Source of the DNA: GCA-2687515 sp002687515
GTDB taxonomy: Bacteria; Pseudomonadota; Alphaproteobacteria; Rhodospirillales; UBA2165
Direction of reading: 5' to 3'
Assembly: GCA_030745835.1 (NCBI GenBank)
Contig: JASLNU010000073.1
Span: 8,415-72,414, forward strand
Length of the DNA stretch: 64,000 nt
Below the pieces are notes generated by a model, which saw nothing but the letters and a program-made list of their open reading frames with translations, ran no database searches and was not told the origin of the DNA. Shown one piece after another: positions 41,177 through 50,978 of the stretch. How positions within the stretch are numbered: position 1 is the first letter of the stretch; each line of letters starts with the position of its first letter. A program made the translations under genes and the position numbers.

Positions 41177-42850
41177 ATGGATAGAAATCTGCAGGTGAGT
41201 TCCCGTTGGCGAACCCTCGCGCAAGTCGGGACATGGCCTGATATATTTGAGGATACGGCAAACAGATACCCGGACAACGAGGCACTTGTTTTCCGTGAAA
41301 CGGGGCAAAGATATAGTTACAGGGAATATAGAGAAGAGATCCACAAAGTAGCCAGAGGCTTGCGCGCGCTGGGAATAGGACAAGGTACCCATGTCGGCAT
41401 CTGGATGACGAACCGCCCCGAATGGTGCTTCCTTCGCTGGGCAATTTACAAGCTTGGCGCCATTATGGTGCCCATTCACAGTCGCAATAAAACCGAAGAA
41501 TTATCGTACATTCTGAAGCAGAGCGACGTGGAAGTACTGGTGCTCGAGGAGACCTTCGTGGGGCAGACCGATGCGATCGGGATGCTCCTTGATTTGCTCC
41601 CTGATCTGGCGCGGCAGCAGGCAGGCAAAACGAGCACGGAAATTTTTCCCAGTTTGAGGACGGTGGTTTGCGTCAGCGGGCAGCGGTATCCGGGAACCTA
41701 CACTTTTGACGAGGTTATTCGGATCGGTGCCGGTGTCAACCTGGAGGCTGGGGCGGTCAAGGCGGTTCCGGAAGATGTGATTCATATTATCTACACCTCC
41801 GGAACCACGGGCTTTCCAAAAGGGGTCGTGACTCTCAGTTCCTGCAATATCGCTTTTTGTGCCATTTCCGCCGAGCTTTGCGAGATGTCGGCGAGCGCGC
41901 GGTTCCTGAACCTAATGCCCTTCTCCGGCAATATCGGGCTATCTAATCTTGCCCTGCCGGTTCTCGACGGAGGTACATTTGTTGACGGCGGTTCCGTATT
42001 CGATCCTTCGGCGTCACTACGGACTATTCAAGAGGAAAACATCACCCATGCCGTCTTCGTGCCGACAATGTTGCTGGATGTGCTCAATGAGCCGGATTTT
42101 CCCCGCCGTGACACCTTGAGCCTGAAAAGGATCCTGTGCAGTGGCGCTCCGGTCCCGCAGACGCTGATCAAATCGGCAAAAGAGGCGTTGGGTGTGTCGC
42201 TTATGAATGTATATGGCCTTTCCGAGGCATCAGGATTGAGCACCTGGGTCCCACATGGGGACACTCCCGAGCACGTCGAGAAAAGCGTTGGTCGCGCAAT
42301 GCCGCACTGCGAGGTTGCGATTCTTGACCCAAGGACGGATGCGCCTTGCCCGACAGGCGTGGAGGGAGAAATCTGCACACGAGAGGTCTTTCCAGGCAGT
42401 CAGCATATGAAGGGGTACTACAAGCAGCCGGACCTGACACGAGGAATCCTCCGGGATGGCTGGTTGCACAGTGGTGACCTGGGAAAGATGGACGAGGAGG
42501 GATACGTTTACCTAACCGGTAGAATCAAGGAAATGTTTACGGTTGGGGGGTTTAACGTATCACCTGTTGAAGTGGAGAATTTTCTGCTCAAACATCCAAA
42601 GGTGGCCAACGTTGCGGTTGTCGGTGTTCCCGATGACAGGCTTGGAGAAGTTGGTGCCGCTTTTGTAAAGTTGAAGCAAGGAGCGGCAGCCAACGAGAGC
42701 GAGATTCTGGAGTTTTGCAAAGCAAAGATTGCCGGTATGAAGGTCCCCAGATACGTATTTTTCATCGATGACTACCCCTTGAATCCACAGGGAAAAGTTC
42801 AGAAATTCAAGCTTAAGGAACAATGTGCGAATCTGGTTCATCCCGGTTGA
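41177..42850 (+). CDS. AMP-forming acyl-CoA synthetase
   Basis: About 557 residues of the ANL superfamily: P-loop-like IIYTSGTTGFPKG (around 204-216), NVYGLSEASGL (A5 motif), GWLHSGDLGKMDEEGYVYLTGR (split: HSGDLGKMDEEGY), and the catalytic Lys in NPQGKVQKF. It activates a carboxylic acid as acyl-CoA, probably feeding the neighbouring crotonase and carboxylase. ATG 41177 has GGGGGTGG just upstream; 41162 is a possible alternative. Confidence 0.87.
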   Translation: MDRNLQVSSRWRTLAQVGTWPDIFEDTANRYPDNEALVFRETGQRYSYREYREEIHKVARGLRALGIGQGTHVGIWMTNRPEWCFLRWAIYKLGAIMVPIHSRNKTEELSYILKQSDVEVLVLEETFVGQTDAIGMLLDLLPDLARQQAGKTSTEIFPSLRTVVCVSGQRYPGTYTFDEVIRIGAGVNLEAGAVKAVPEDVIHIIYTSGTTGFPKGVVTLSSCNIAFCAISAELCEMSASARFLNLMPFSGNIGLSNLALPVLDGGTFVDGGSVFDPSASLRTIQEENITHAVFVPTMLLDVLNEPDFPRRDTLSLKRILCSGAPVPQTLIKSAKEALGVSLMNVYGLSEASGLSTWVPHGDTPEHVEKSVGRAMPHCEVAILDPRTDAPCPTGVEGEICTREVFPGSQHMKGYYKQPDLTRGILRDGWLHSGDLGKMDEEGYVYLTGRIKEMFTVGGFNVSPVEVENFLLKHPKVANVAVVGVPDDRLGEVGAAFVKLKQGAAANESEILEFCKAKIAGMKVPRYVFFIDDYPLNPQGKVQKFKLKEQCANLVHPG

Positions 42851-43008
42851 TGTTATGCCACCCGCCGTTGATGCGCTAAGCGACGGTTTCCCGTACACCA
42901 TCAAATGTCCGCTCAGGGTGGTGGTCTCAACTGATCGACGCAACACTTTATCTTAAATGGAAAGATGGAGTGTTTGATTATGGGTCGAAAATATCAGGGG
43001 TAATGGCA

Positions 43009-43902
43009 ATGAAAGTTACATTTCTAGGAACAGGAGCGGCATTTCCAGATCCGGAACGAGGGCAATCTGGTGTGCTCGTTACACTGTCGAATAATCGACA
43101 TTTTCTATTGGATTGTGGCGCGGGCACGACCCGGCAACTGGTTTGTGCTGGTGTAGATCCCGCTGATGTCGAGTTAATCTGTTTGTCGCATCTTCATCAC
43201 GACCATATATGCGATTTTCCGGCATTTATCATAACCGGTTGGATGTTCGAACGGCAAAATGCCCCCATTCTTTTGGGACCGAAGGGAGTCAGGCATTTTT
43301 CTGAGCACTTATTTGAAGACGGTGCTTTTAAAGGCGATTTCCTTGCCCGCTCCCATTACCAGGCGCGCAAGGACAATATTGAAGCAGTGCGTCCTGATAT
43401 TCGTGAGATGGAACCGGGATGCGTCTATCAAGACGATGACATTAAGATCATCGCAGATTGGGTAGAACACATTCCCCGTGAAATAAGTGAATGTTTTGGC
43501 GTGAGAATTGAGGCGGAAAATCGCGTTATAGCCTTTTCCGGTGATACCGCCCCATGTGATGCGATGATTGAGCTAGCAAAAGACGCGGATTTATTGATCC
43601 ACGAGTGTACATTCCCCGAGTCGTTTATCGAATATCGAAAAAAGACAGGCGTTGGAATTCATGCCCACACGAGTCCGAATGAGTTGGGGCGAATTGCTAA
43701 AATCGCAAACGTAAAGACTCTGGTTGCGACGCATTTTGGTCATTTCGACTCGACCAGTCCTGTATTGAAGAAGGCTGCCCGCAATCACTTTCCAATTGAT
43801 CTTATGGGGCCGCACTTGTTTGACGAAATGGCAGCAGACATAAGGCTGCTGTACGATGGGCCCCTGACTTTCGCCCGCGACTTGCTACGTGTGGAGCTGT
43901 GA
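43009..43902 (+). CDS. Metallo-beta-lactamase-fold hydrolase
   Basis: A 297-residue hydrolase with the metal motif HLHHDH (61-66), LGTGAAFPDPERGQSG at the start and a GDTAPCD motif, as in RNase Z/ElaC and arylsulfatase-like hydrolases. Position in an acyl-CoA group suggests a thioesterase, lactonase or ring-opening hydrolase rather than tRNA processing. The start is ATG 43009 (or 43003) with AGGGG upstream. Confidence 0.8.
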   Translation: MKVTFLGTGAAFPDPERGQSGVLVTLSNNRHFLLDCGAGTTRQLVCAGVDPADVELICLSHLHHDHICDFPAFIITGWMFERQNAPILLGPKGVRHFSEHLFEDGAFKGDFLARSHYQARKDNIEAVRPDIREMEPGCVYQDDDIKIIADWVEHIPREISECFGVRIEAENRVIAFSGDTAPCDAMIELAKDADLLIHECTFPESFIEYRKKTGVGIHAHTSPNELGRIAKIANVKTLVATHFGHFDSTSPVLKKAARNHFPIDLMGPHLFDEMAADIRLLYDGPLTFARDLLRVEL

Positions 43903-43942
43903 TCCGATAACCTGACTTAGAAATGTAATAAACGGAACTTCA

Positions 43943-44479
43943 ATGGAAATAGATCGGTCAGATATCGAACAAATTTTGAAGTTAATCGACGGCGCTCCGT
44001 TCGATATCATCCACATTGAGTGGAAAGGACTAAAAGTTTCTTTGATAAGAGGTTCGGACGGGGCATTTGATTCCAACGACCTCTCGGTATTTTCGTCCCC
44101 GGCGGATCCCGGTACAAGTGCGGTCGAAGAGCAACCACAACCTCTTTCACCCGAAAATGGTCGAATCGTGGTCGAGCGGCAAAGTGAGCCGGCACCGACG
44201 TCTCTCAGAAGCGAAACAAATTATTCTGGATCGTCTCTTGCCGTAAAATCGCCGACTGTTGGTACGTTTTACCGCCGACAGGAACCAAGTGCGCCGCCTT
44301 TCGTAGAGGAAGGTGCCAGGGTGGAAAAAGGGGATACGCTTTGCTTGATTGAGGTAATGAAAGTCTTCACGGCCATTACCGCCGGAAAGTCGGGAACAGT
44401 TGAACGCATACTGGTCGAAGACGGCGCGATGGTCGAATTTGATCAAACATTGTTCTTGATAGCAGACGATGCCGAATAG
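43943..44479 (+). CDS. Biotin carboxyl carrier protein (AccB-like)
   Basis: A 178-residue carrier with an N-terminal AccB-like helix region, a Ser/Pro/Glu-rich linker and a C-terminal biotinyl domain with EVMKV in place of the usual EAMKM; the biotinylated lysine is K140. It overlaps the truncated biotin carboxylase by 11 bases and precedes a carboxyltransferase, so it likely carries CO2 in that complex. Confidence 0.87.
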   Translation: MEIDRSDIEQILKLIDGAPFDIIHIEWKGLKVSLIRGSDGAFDSNDLSVFSSPADPGTSAVEEQPQPLSPENGRIVVERQSEPAPTSLRSETNYSGSSLAVKSPTVGTFYRRQEPSAPPFVEEGARVEKGDTLCLIEVMKVFTAITAGKSGTVERILVEDGAMVEFDQTLFLIADDAE

Positions 44480-44732
44480 CAAACCGTCAATTCGACGTAT
44501 ACCGGTAGCGAATAGAGGAGAGATTGCGGCGCGAATTATACGTGCATGCGACGCCGGCGGCATTGAATCAGTTATAGCCGTAAGGACGGCCGACCAAAAT
44601 AGCCTGCCGGCGAAACTCGCGACACGTTCTGTTTGCATTGGGCCCGCCGCGGCTCGGGACAGTTATTTACGACCCGAATTAATTGTTCAGGCTGCATTAG
44701 GCTCCGAATGTGACGCCGTGCACCCAGGCTAA
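44469..44732 (+). pseudogene. Truncated biotin carboxylase (N-terminal 87 residues)
   Basis: IPVANRGEIAARIIRACDAGG and DQNSLPAKLATRSVCIGPAA (each a family hallmark of AccC) followed by DAVHPG and a TAA. In AccC the next residues are GYGFL and about 350 more, including the ATP-grasp core; all are missing. Only about 60 bases separate this stop from the next gene, so the missing part was deleted, not displaced. It still overlaps the biotin carrier gene. A biotin carboxylase from elsewhere would be needed. Confidence 0.85.
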
Positions 44733-44793
44733 GATCGACCGGTTGTTGTCGCGCAGAAATGACCCTTAACCGACCTAATTCGAGATTCGCATC

Positions 44794-46260
44794 ATGAAAA
44801 AAATGTCATTTGTAGACACCACGTTTAGAGATGGTCACCACAGCCTTTGGGCGATGGGAATGCGCACCGGCATGATGGTCCCGATGGCGGAACAAATGGA
44901 TGAAATCGGTTTTAAATCGATAGAGGTTTGTGGGGCCGGTCATTTAAGAAAGTGCATTGGCGAACTAAAAGAAAACCCGTGGGAACGTATAAGCCTGATG
45001 GCCAAGAACATAAAAAAAACTCCAACTACTTTCATGATGGCGCCAACGGTTTCAGTATTTGATGTAACACCATATTCGGTACTCAAAGTTTATATCGAAC
45101 GTCTAACCGCCCATGGCATCAGACGAATTCAAATTATCGAGTCATCCAATGATTTCGACAATCGGCTTCCAGTGGTCCTGGATATGATTAGAGCCCAGGG
45201 GGTTCAAATAGTAATAGGATTGGTTTATTCAATATCTCCCAAGCACACCGATGAATATTTTGCCGCAAAGGCAGCGCATGCGGCCTCATTCGATCCGGAT
45301 GCGATTTTTATCAAAGATCCCGCAGGTTTATTAACTCCTGAACGCACCCTTACACTCGTTCCGAGTGTATTGTCTCAGGCGGGTGATGTGCCAGTTGAAT
45401 TCCACGGCCACTGCACGACTGGCCTCATGCCTGTGTGTTACGTGGAAGCAATGAAACTGGGAATAGAGGCCGTGCATACGGCGGTTCCTCCACTGGCAAA
45501 TGGATCCTCCCAACCTTCGGTTTTTAATGTGGAAAGAAATGCTCGATTGCTTGACTTAGAACCAACCATTGACGTCAAAAGATTGGAACCCGTTTCACGC
45601 CATTTCTTGGAAATCGCAGAACGAGAAGGCTTGCCGATCGGTATGCCCTTGGAATATGACCTATCGCAATATGTGCACCATATACCGGGAGGTGTGATTT
45701 CCCATCTAAGGCATCAGTTAACCCAAATCGGTGTCGTTGATCGTATGGATGAAATCCTAGTTGAGGTCGGAAAAGTAAGAGCCGAATTGGGCTATCCCAT
45801 AATGGTTACACCTTTCTCCCAGTTCGTTTGTTCTCAGGCGACCCTCAATGTGATTACTGGAGAGCGTTACAAGCAGATCACGGATGAAGTCATTCAGCTA
45901 GTAATGGGTCATTGGGGAATGGAGGCTGCATCCGATGTTGATCCCGAAGTCAAGGACCGGATTTGCAGCGTCCCTAGAGCCAAGAGATTTGAAAATTGGG
46001 AGGTAGAAGAGCTTGAGATTTCTGAAGTCAGGCAAAAGTTAGGTGGTCCATCATTGTCCGATGACGAACTTATTTTGCGGTACATCGCTCCGTTGAGTGA
46101 AATCAACGAGATGCATGAAGCCGGCCCAGCGAAAATGTACGCAACAGGTGAAAAACCAATTTCTTATTTAATTCGAGAGCTCTTGAACCGGAAGGAGTTC
46201 GGCTCGATTGCCGTTCAGGCCGGAAATGACTCAGTCCAGTTTAAGTCACGGTCGTCTTAA
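44794..46260 (+). CDS. Oxaloacetate-decarboxylase/PycB-type carboxyltransferase
   Basis: A 488-residue carboxyltransferase with TIM barrel (DTTFRDGHHS at 8-17; metal ligands H204 and H206 in FHGHCTTGL; KDPAGLLTP instead of KDMAGLLTP) and the PYC_OADA C-terminal domain. The biotinyl domain is absent and supplied by the carrier encoded upstream. It moves CO2 between carboxybiotin and a 2-oxo acid or acyl substrate. KDPAG and FHGHC depart from the oxaloacetate decarboxylase consensus (KDMAG, HTH), so the substrate may differ from pyruvate. Confidence 0.85.
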   Translation: MKKMSFVDTTFRDGHHSLWAMGMRTGMMVPMAEQMDEIGFKSIEVCGAGHLRKCIGELKENPWERISLMAKNIKKTPTTFMMAPTVSVFDVTPYSVLKVYIERLTAHGIRRIQIIESSNDFDNRLPVVLDMIRAQGVQIVIGLVYSISPKHTDEYFAAKAAHAASFDPDAIFIKDPAGLLTPERTLTLVPSVLSQAGDVPVEFHGHCTTGLMPVCYVEAMKLGIEAVHTAVPPLANGSSQPSVFNVERNARLLDLEPTIDVKRLEPVSRHFLEIAEREGLPIGMPLEYDLSQYVHHIPGGVISHLRHQLTQIGVVDRMDEILVEVGKVRAELGYPIMVTPFSQFVCSQATLNVITGERYKQITDEVIQLVMGHWGMEAASDVDPEVKDRICSVPRAKRFENWEVEELEISEVRQKLGGPSLSDDELILRYIAPLSEINEMHEAGPAKMYATGEKPISYLIRELLNRKEFGSIAVQAGNDSVQFKSRSS

Positions 46261-46778
46261 ATGGCCCCTGCATATATTCAATCACATATAGATAGAAACG
46301 ATATATCCGCTCCGGGTCGTTAGCGGTCATTCAGCCGATTTCCCAGGAACCTCCGCTTTCGGCGGGTATGGAGGACGTTCATCGTGGTACCAAAAACACA
46401 TTTGGTCTTTATGCCTCGGCGGTTAACAAGAGAAATAAGAATGTGCTCATTCCAACATGCGATGCCGGTTTTCTGTTTACCCGTTAATCGAATGGGCCGC
46501 GAATTCGAGGCGGTGCCCAACCGTTTGACGATGCATTATTGGCGCAAACCGACCGAATTCCTTGTCGCGACCACTTGATAAGTTCTTGATACGTTCTATA
46601 TAATACCCCTGCTCTTTTACATCGTGAATATGGAAACGTGACGGAGCGTCCCGGGGGCGCGAACCGTTGGCTGCCGCTTGCGTTCAATTTCTCCCCGTCG
46701 CCATGCCGTCGCCGCATGGCTCGGGGCGGGTTTTGGCGTGTATGGCGATGGCCGGCCCGGCGGCGGCGCCCAAAAAAA

Positions 46779-46826
46779 CGGTATAAAGCGGTATAAAACG
46801 GTATGAATGATGATGAACCGGTATGG
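46779..46826. repeat. Phased CGGTATAAA repeats
   Basis: cggtataaa at 46779, cggtataaa at 46789, cggtatgaa at 46799 and cggtatgg at 46819. Spacing is 10, 10 and 20 bases, one or two helical turns, iteron-like. Confidence 0.7.
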
Positions 46827-46883
46827 TCGATTCCGGTGAAAAGTGTCGCATTCGCCATGCGGATTGGGCATGGCTGAGGAAGC

Positions 46884-46907
46884 AGCCCGGCCATCCCCAG
46901 CCGGGCT
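46884..46907 (+). repeat. Short REP-like palindrome
   Basis: GCCCGGCCATCCCCAGCCGGGC, lacking the internal GGCC loop part of longer copies; the same short form is at 60392-60420. Confidence 0.65.
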
Positions 46908-46911
46908 AGAG

Positions 46912-47781
46912 TCAGGCCGCCGGGAAATATTTATCCAGCCAGTCCTTGACCAGGTTGATCACCCGGGGATCGTTTTCGCCGAACATGAAGTGGTCGACGC
47001 CGGACATGATGTAGAGCTCGGCGTTTTCGCCGGCGTGGGTAAAGAGGTCGATCGAGCCCGACGGCCGCACCACCACATCGGCGGCGGCGTGGACGATCAG
47101 CAAGGGGCGCGGCGCGACGCGGGCGACATGGTCCTGGGGCGAAAAATCGTAGGTGGCGATCGCCGTCTGCACCGAAAAATCGAAAATCGAGCGTTCGTCG
47201 ATATTGGCGCGCACGGGTTCCGGGATGGGCACGATATCGAAGCGGTGGGCGCGCGCCGCCGCTTCGCCGGCGGCCAGCTTGGCGCGGCCCTCCTCGAGCA
47301 TGCCTGAAAACTTGGCCCAGGCTTCCGGCGTCGCATGCAACTCGCGGAAAAAGCGGTCCGAATTGCCCCAGCCGCCCTGGGCGATGACCGCCTTGGCGCG
47401 CCCGTCCTCGGCCGCCGCCGAGGTGGCGACGATGGCGCCGTAGCTGGTGCCGAGGAGGCCGATGCGGTCGGGGTCCACTTCGGGCCGGGTAGCTAAGTAA
47501 TCGATGGCGGCGCGGCAATCATTGATTTCCTCGGCCGGCACGACGACCCCCGGCGGCCCCTCACTTTCGCCGCAGCCCCTGAAATCGAAACGCATGCAGG
47601 CATAGCCCCAGCCCGGAAACTGGGACGACGACCAGCGTTGCGCCGGCCCGTCCTTGTGGCCGCCGAAGCCGTGCATGATGACGAAGGCGGGCAGGCGCGC
47701 GCCGTCCTCAAGATTGTCCGGTTTATGGAAAATGCCCGCCAGCTTGAGGCCGTCCGATTGAAAGCTGATATCCTCGTGCAT
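46912..47781 (-). CDS. Alpha/beta hydrolase
   Basis: A 289-residue hydrolase. FVIMHGFGGHKDG is the oxyanion region, GTSYGAIVA holds the nucleophile Ser elbow (GxSxG), and GVDHFMFGE near the C-terminus holds the His. Similar to the serine aminopeptidase/esterase group. The start ATG 47781 has GGGGGAAA upstream. It lies 68 bases after the RND gene on the same strand and may be co-transcribed with the efflux operon. Confidence 0.87.
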   Translation of the reverse strand: MHEDISFQSDGLKLAGIFHKPDNLEDGARLPAFVIMHGFGGHKDGPAQRWSSSQFPGWGYACMRFDFRGCGESEGPPGVVVPAEEINDCRAAIDYLATRPEVDPDRIGLLGTSYGAIVATSAAAEDGRAKAVIAQGGWGNSDRFFRELHATPEAWAKFSGMLEEGRAKLAAGEAAARAHRFDIVPIPEPVRANIDERSIFDFSVQTAIATYDFSPQDHVARVAPRPLLIVHAAADVVVRPSGSIDLFTHAGENAELYIMSGVDHFMFGENDPRVINLVKDWLDKYFPAA

Positions 47782-47849
47782 GATGTTTCCCCCGGGATTG
47801 CCGAAATGGATTCTGTTCAATCCTGGACCGCGGTCAAGCCTTGCCTGCG

Positions 47850-50800
47850 CTATTCCGCCGGCGCCGCCACCGCCTCGGGCGCCTCGGGTTCCACCTTTGA
47901 GGTGAGGCCGAAATCATCGAAGATGGTGTAAAGGGCCGGCAGCAGGAACAGGATCAAAACCGTCGCCGTCAGCAATCCGAAGGCGATGCTGGCCACCAGC
48001 GGGATCAATACCTGCGCCTGCAGGCTCTGTTCGGTGAGCAGCGGCAGCAAACCCATGATGGTCGTCGCGGTGGTCAGGAAGACGGCGCGGAACCGCATTT
48101 TGGCGGCGTGGGCAGCGGCAACGCCAGCGCTTTCCCCGGCGCGGCGCTGGATGCGGATGAACTGCATCAGCAAGATGGCGTTGTTGACGACGACCCCGGC
48201 CAGGGACGCGAAGCCGACGATGCTCGGCATCGAAAGATCGAGGCCCAGCAACAGGTGCCCCCAGACGACGCCGATCATGCCCAAGGGAATGGTGACCATG
48301 ACGATCAGCGGTTCCAGGTAATTGCGGAACAGGAAGCTCAAGAGCAGGAAGACGCCGACCAGGCCGACGGCGAAACCGTTGCGCACCGAGTTTCCGGTTT
48401 CGGCGCCCTGGCGCGCCTGGCCGCGGATATCGTAACTGACGCCAGGTAATTTTCTGGCCAGTTCGGGAAAAAACCGGGCTTTGGTATCGTTGATGATCTC
48501 TTCGGTGTTGGCGATGTTGGTGTCGACCTCGCCCCGGATGGTTGCCGTGCGCCTTCGGTCGACGCGGTTGATGCGGGCGACGCCGCGCCCGGGTTCGAGG
48601 GTTGCAACGGCGCCGACCGGGATCTGGGCGCCGCCGGTTGCGGTGACGCTGAAGAATTCGAGATCGTTGAGGCTGTCCTTGTCGCCCCGGGCCAGGCGGA
48701 CATCGATTTCATAGGCTTCCTGGCCGACCTGAATTTCGCGCGCCGTGCGTCCGTGAAAGGCGGCGCGCAATTGGCGGGCGATCATCTCGGCGCTGAGGCC
48801 GAGCGAGGTGGCGCCGGCCTTTAGGCGGAGGCGGATTTCGGGCTTGCCCGGCCGCAAGTCGTCGGAAAGGTCGAGAACCCCCCGGTACGATGCGAGCCAG
48901 TCCTGCAGGGCCAGCGAGGCGGCCTTCAATTCGCCCAGAACGTCGCCCTGCAAACGGATATCGATGGCGCGGCCGGCCGGACCAAGGATCGGTTCGGTGA
49001 ATTTGAGGCCGATCACATCGGGCTGCTTGCCGACCCTTCGGCGCCAGCGCTCGAGAAGCTTATCGGCGCCTATGGTGCGGAGTTCGGTGCTCAGAATGTC
49101 GACCGAAACGGTGGCGATATGGGGCCCCGCCTCGAAGGCGTCGATGTTCTCGTTGAACCGGATATTGATGTTTTTGACCAGGCGCGCACCGCCAGGCTGG
49201 TCTGGGGACAACTCCTTATCGATCTCCAGCATGGCGGTGGAAACGCGGTCCACCAGGGCCTTGGTGCGCGCCAGCGGCGTCCCTTGCGGCAGAAGCACGC
49301 GGGCCTCGACCACATCGCCCTCGATATCGGGGAAAGCCCGGAATTTAAGATGGCCGCCGGCGATCATGCTCATCGAAGCCAGGAACACCATCAGGATCAG
49401 CCCGACGGTCAGATAGCGCCAACGGATCGCCCAGCCGACGCCGCGCGCCAGCGGCCCGTCGCGCACCCAATCGATGCCGGCCTCCAGCTTTTGGCGGATC
49501 ACCGCCGGCGGTCGCTCCGCCGCGCGCCGCATCGACCCCGATATATGATGGGGCAGGACCAGGAAGGCTTCGATCAGGCTGACGCTCAAGACCAACAACA
49601 AAATGATCGGCATGAATTTGAGGATATTGCCGATATCGCCCTTGATGAAGGCGAGGCTGCCGAACACGAAGATGGTGGTCAGGAACGAGGAAATGACACC
49701 GGGCGCCACCTGTTTGGTGCCGTCTATCGCCGCCTGCAATGGCGGCGATCCCTTGCGCACATGGGCGGCGATGTTTTCCGATATGACGATGGCGTCATCG
49801 ACCAGAATTCCGATGCCGATCAAGAGGCCGACCATGGTGATCATGTCGAACGACAGGCCGGCCAGCGCCATCGCGGTGATCGCGCCCAGGAAGGAAACCG
49901 GGAACCCCATCGCCACCCAAAACGAAAAGCGCGCGCTGAAGAACAGCCAGAGCGTGATCAAGACCAGGATCAGGCCCTGCCAGCCGTTCCTGATCAAAAG
50001 CGAAAGCCGGTCGTCGACGATCGAGGATATGTCGCGGGTGATGGTGAAACTGACGCCGGGCGGCGCCGTCCGGCGCGCCTCGTCGAGGAAGTCCTTGACC
50101 GCGCCGATCACTTTCAGGGTGTCCTGGTTGCGGGTCTTGAGAATTTCCAGAATCGCGGCGCGCTGCCCGTTGAAATCGACGCGGGCTTCCGACAATTCAA
50201 ACATGTCGGTGATTTTGGCGATGTCGCCGAGGCGGATTTCGGCGCCGCTGTCCGAGCCGACCACCACCAGGTCACTGAATTCCAAGGGGTTGCGGCGCTC
50301 GTCGTCGAAGCGCACCAAAATATCGCTGGTCGAGGTTTCGATCGTGCCGGCGGGCAGATCGTAGCTTTGCCGGGCGATGATGCCGGCGATATCGTTGACG
50401 CTGATGCCATACTGACGCATGGTTTGCGCCGGTACCTCGATGCGGATCTGGTGATCGGAAAAGCCCTTGACGTTGACCTGCGATACCTTGCCGGTGGCCA
50501 ATAGCTGGTCCTTGATGTTCTCGGCATAGGATTTGAGGTCGGGCGCCGACATCGGCCCGGTGACGGCGATGGCGGCGACGAAATCGATCAGCCCGATTTG
50601 CCTGATCGTCGGGTCCTCGGCCTCGGCTGGGAAATTGTCGATGGCCTCGATCTCGGTCTTGATCTCGGTGAGGAAGACGTCGAAATCGCGCCCTTCGATC
50701 ATTTCGGCGGTTGCCGAGCCGAAGTTTTCGCGCGCATCGCAGCGGATTTCCTCGACATCCTTGACCGTTTCGACAGCGTCCTCGATACGCCGGCAAATGG

Positions 50801-50978
50801 CTTCCTCGACCTCTTCGGCGGCGGCGCCGGGATACAAAACCTTGATCTCGACCTCGTCGGCCGGGATCACCGGAAAGGTTTCGCGCTTGACACTGGGCGC
50901 GGCGATCAGGCCGACGGCGATGAACAGCGCCATGACCAGGTTGGCGGCGGTCGGATGATGAACGAAATAACGGAGCAT
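47850..50978 (-). CDS. RND efflux pump inner-membrane transporter
   Basis: A 1042-residue RND transporter of the HAE/AcrB-like group: first helix at about 11-30, large periplasmic loops, and a 12-helix layout with GILVDDAIVISENI in TM4 and GVVVNNAILLMQFI in TM10. The sequence around GAAAEEVEEAICRRIEDAV is typical of the efflux RND subfamily with unknown cargo common in marine proteobacteria. Its start overlaps the adaptor stop by one base. An outer-membrane partner is not in the window. Confidence 0.94.
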   Translation of the reverse strand: MLRYFVHHPTAANLVMALFIAVGLIAAPSVKRETFPVIPADEVEIKVLYPGAAAEEVEEAICRRIEDAVETVKDVEEIRCDARENFGSATAEMIEGRDFDVFLTEIKTEIEAIDNFPAEAEDPTIRQIGLIDFVAAIAVTGPMSAPDLKSYAENIKDQLLATGKVSQVNVKGFSDHQIRIEVPAQTMRQYGISVNDIAGIIARQSYDLPAGTIETSTSDILVRFDDERRNPLEFSDLVVVGSDSGAEIRLGDIAKITDMFELSEARVDFNGQRAAILEILKTRNQDTLKVIGAVKDFLDEARRTAPPGVSFTITRDISSIVDDRLSLLIRNGWQGLILVLITLWLFFSARFSFWVAMGFPVSFLGAITAMALAGLSFDMITMVGLLIGIGILVDDAIVISENIAAHVRKGSPPLQAAIDGTKQVAPGVISSFLTTIFVFGSLAFIKGDIGNILKFMPIILLLVLSVSLIEAFLVLPHHISGSMRRAAERPPAVIRQKLEAGIDWVRDGPLARGVGWAIRWRYLTVGLILMVFLASMSMIAGGHLKFRAFPDIEGDVVEARVLLPQGTPLARTKALVDRVSTAMLEIDKELSPDQPGGARLVKNINIRFNENIDAFEAGPHIATVSVDILSTELRTIGADKLLERWRRRVGKQPDVIGLKFTEPILGPAGRAIDIRLQGDVLGELKAASLALQDWLASYRGVLDLSDDLRPGKPEIRLRLKAGATSLGLSAEMIARQLRAAFHGRTAREIQVGQEAYEIDVRLARGDKDSLNDLEFFSVTATGGAQIPVGAVATLEPGRGVARINRVDRRRTATIRGEVDTNIANTEEIINDTKARFFPELARKLPGVSYDIRGQARQGAETGNSVRNGFAVGLVGVFLLLSFLFRNYLEPLIVMVTIPLGMIGVVWGHLLLGLDLSMPSIVGFASLAGVVVNNAILLMQFIRIQRRAGESAGVAAAHAAKMRFRAVFLTTATTIMGLLPLLTEQSLQAQVLIPLVASIAFGLLTATVLILFLLPALYTIFDDFGLTSKVEPEAPEAVAAPAE

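Larger units (their letters stand above)
46261..46911. other. Long intergenic region at the right edge of the A+T-rich group
   Basis: 650 bases with no convincing gene. It contains a set of CGGTATAAA repeats at 46779-46826 and a REP-like palindrome at 46884-46907. Short open frames exist on both strands but have no recognisable domain or ribosome site; remnants of decayed genes are possible. Confidence 0.55.

Noticed and set aside
46384..46578. Small gene in the gap after the carboxyltransferase
   Set aside because: No ribosome site, no recognisable family, and no sign of conservation I can judge.
47986..50504. Long plus-strand open frames opposite the RND gene
   Set aside because: Antisense to a clear 1042-residue RND transporter and without ribosome sites.
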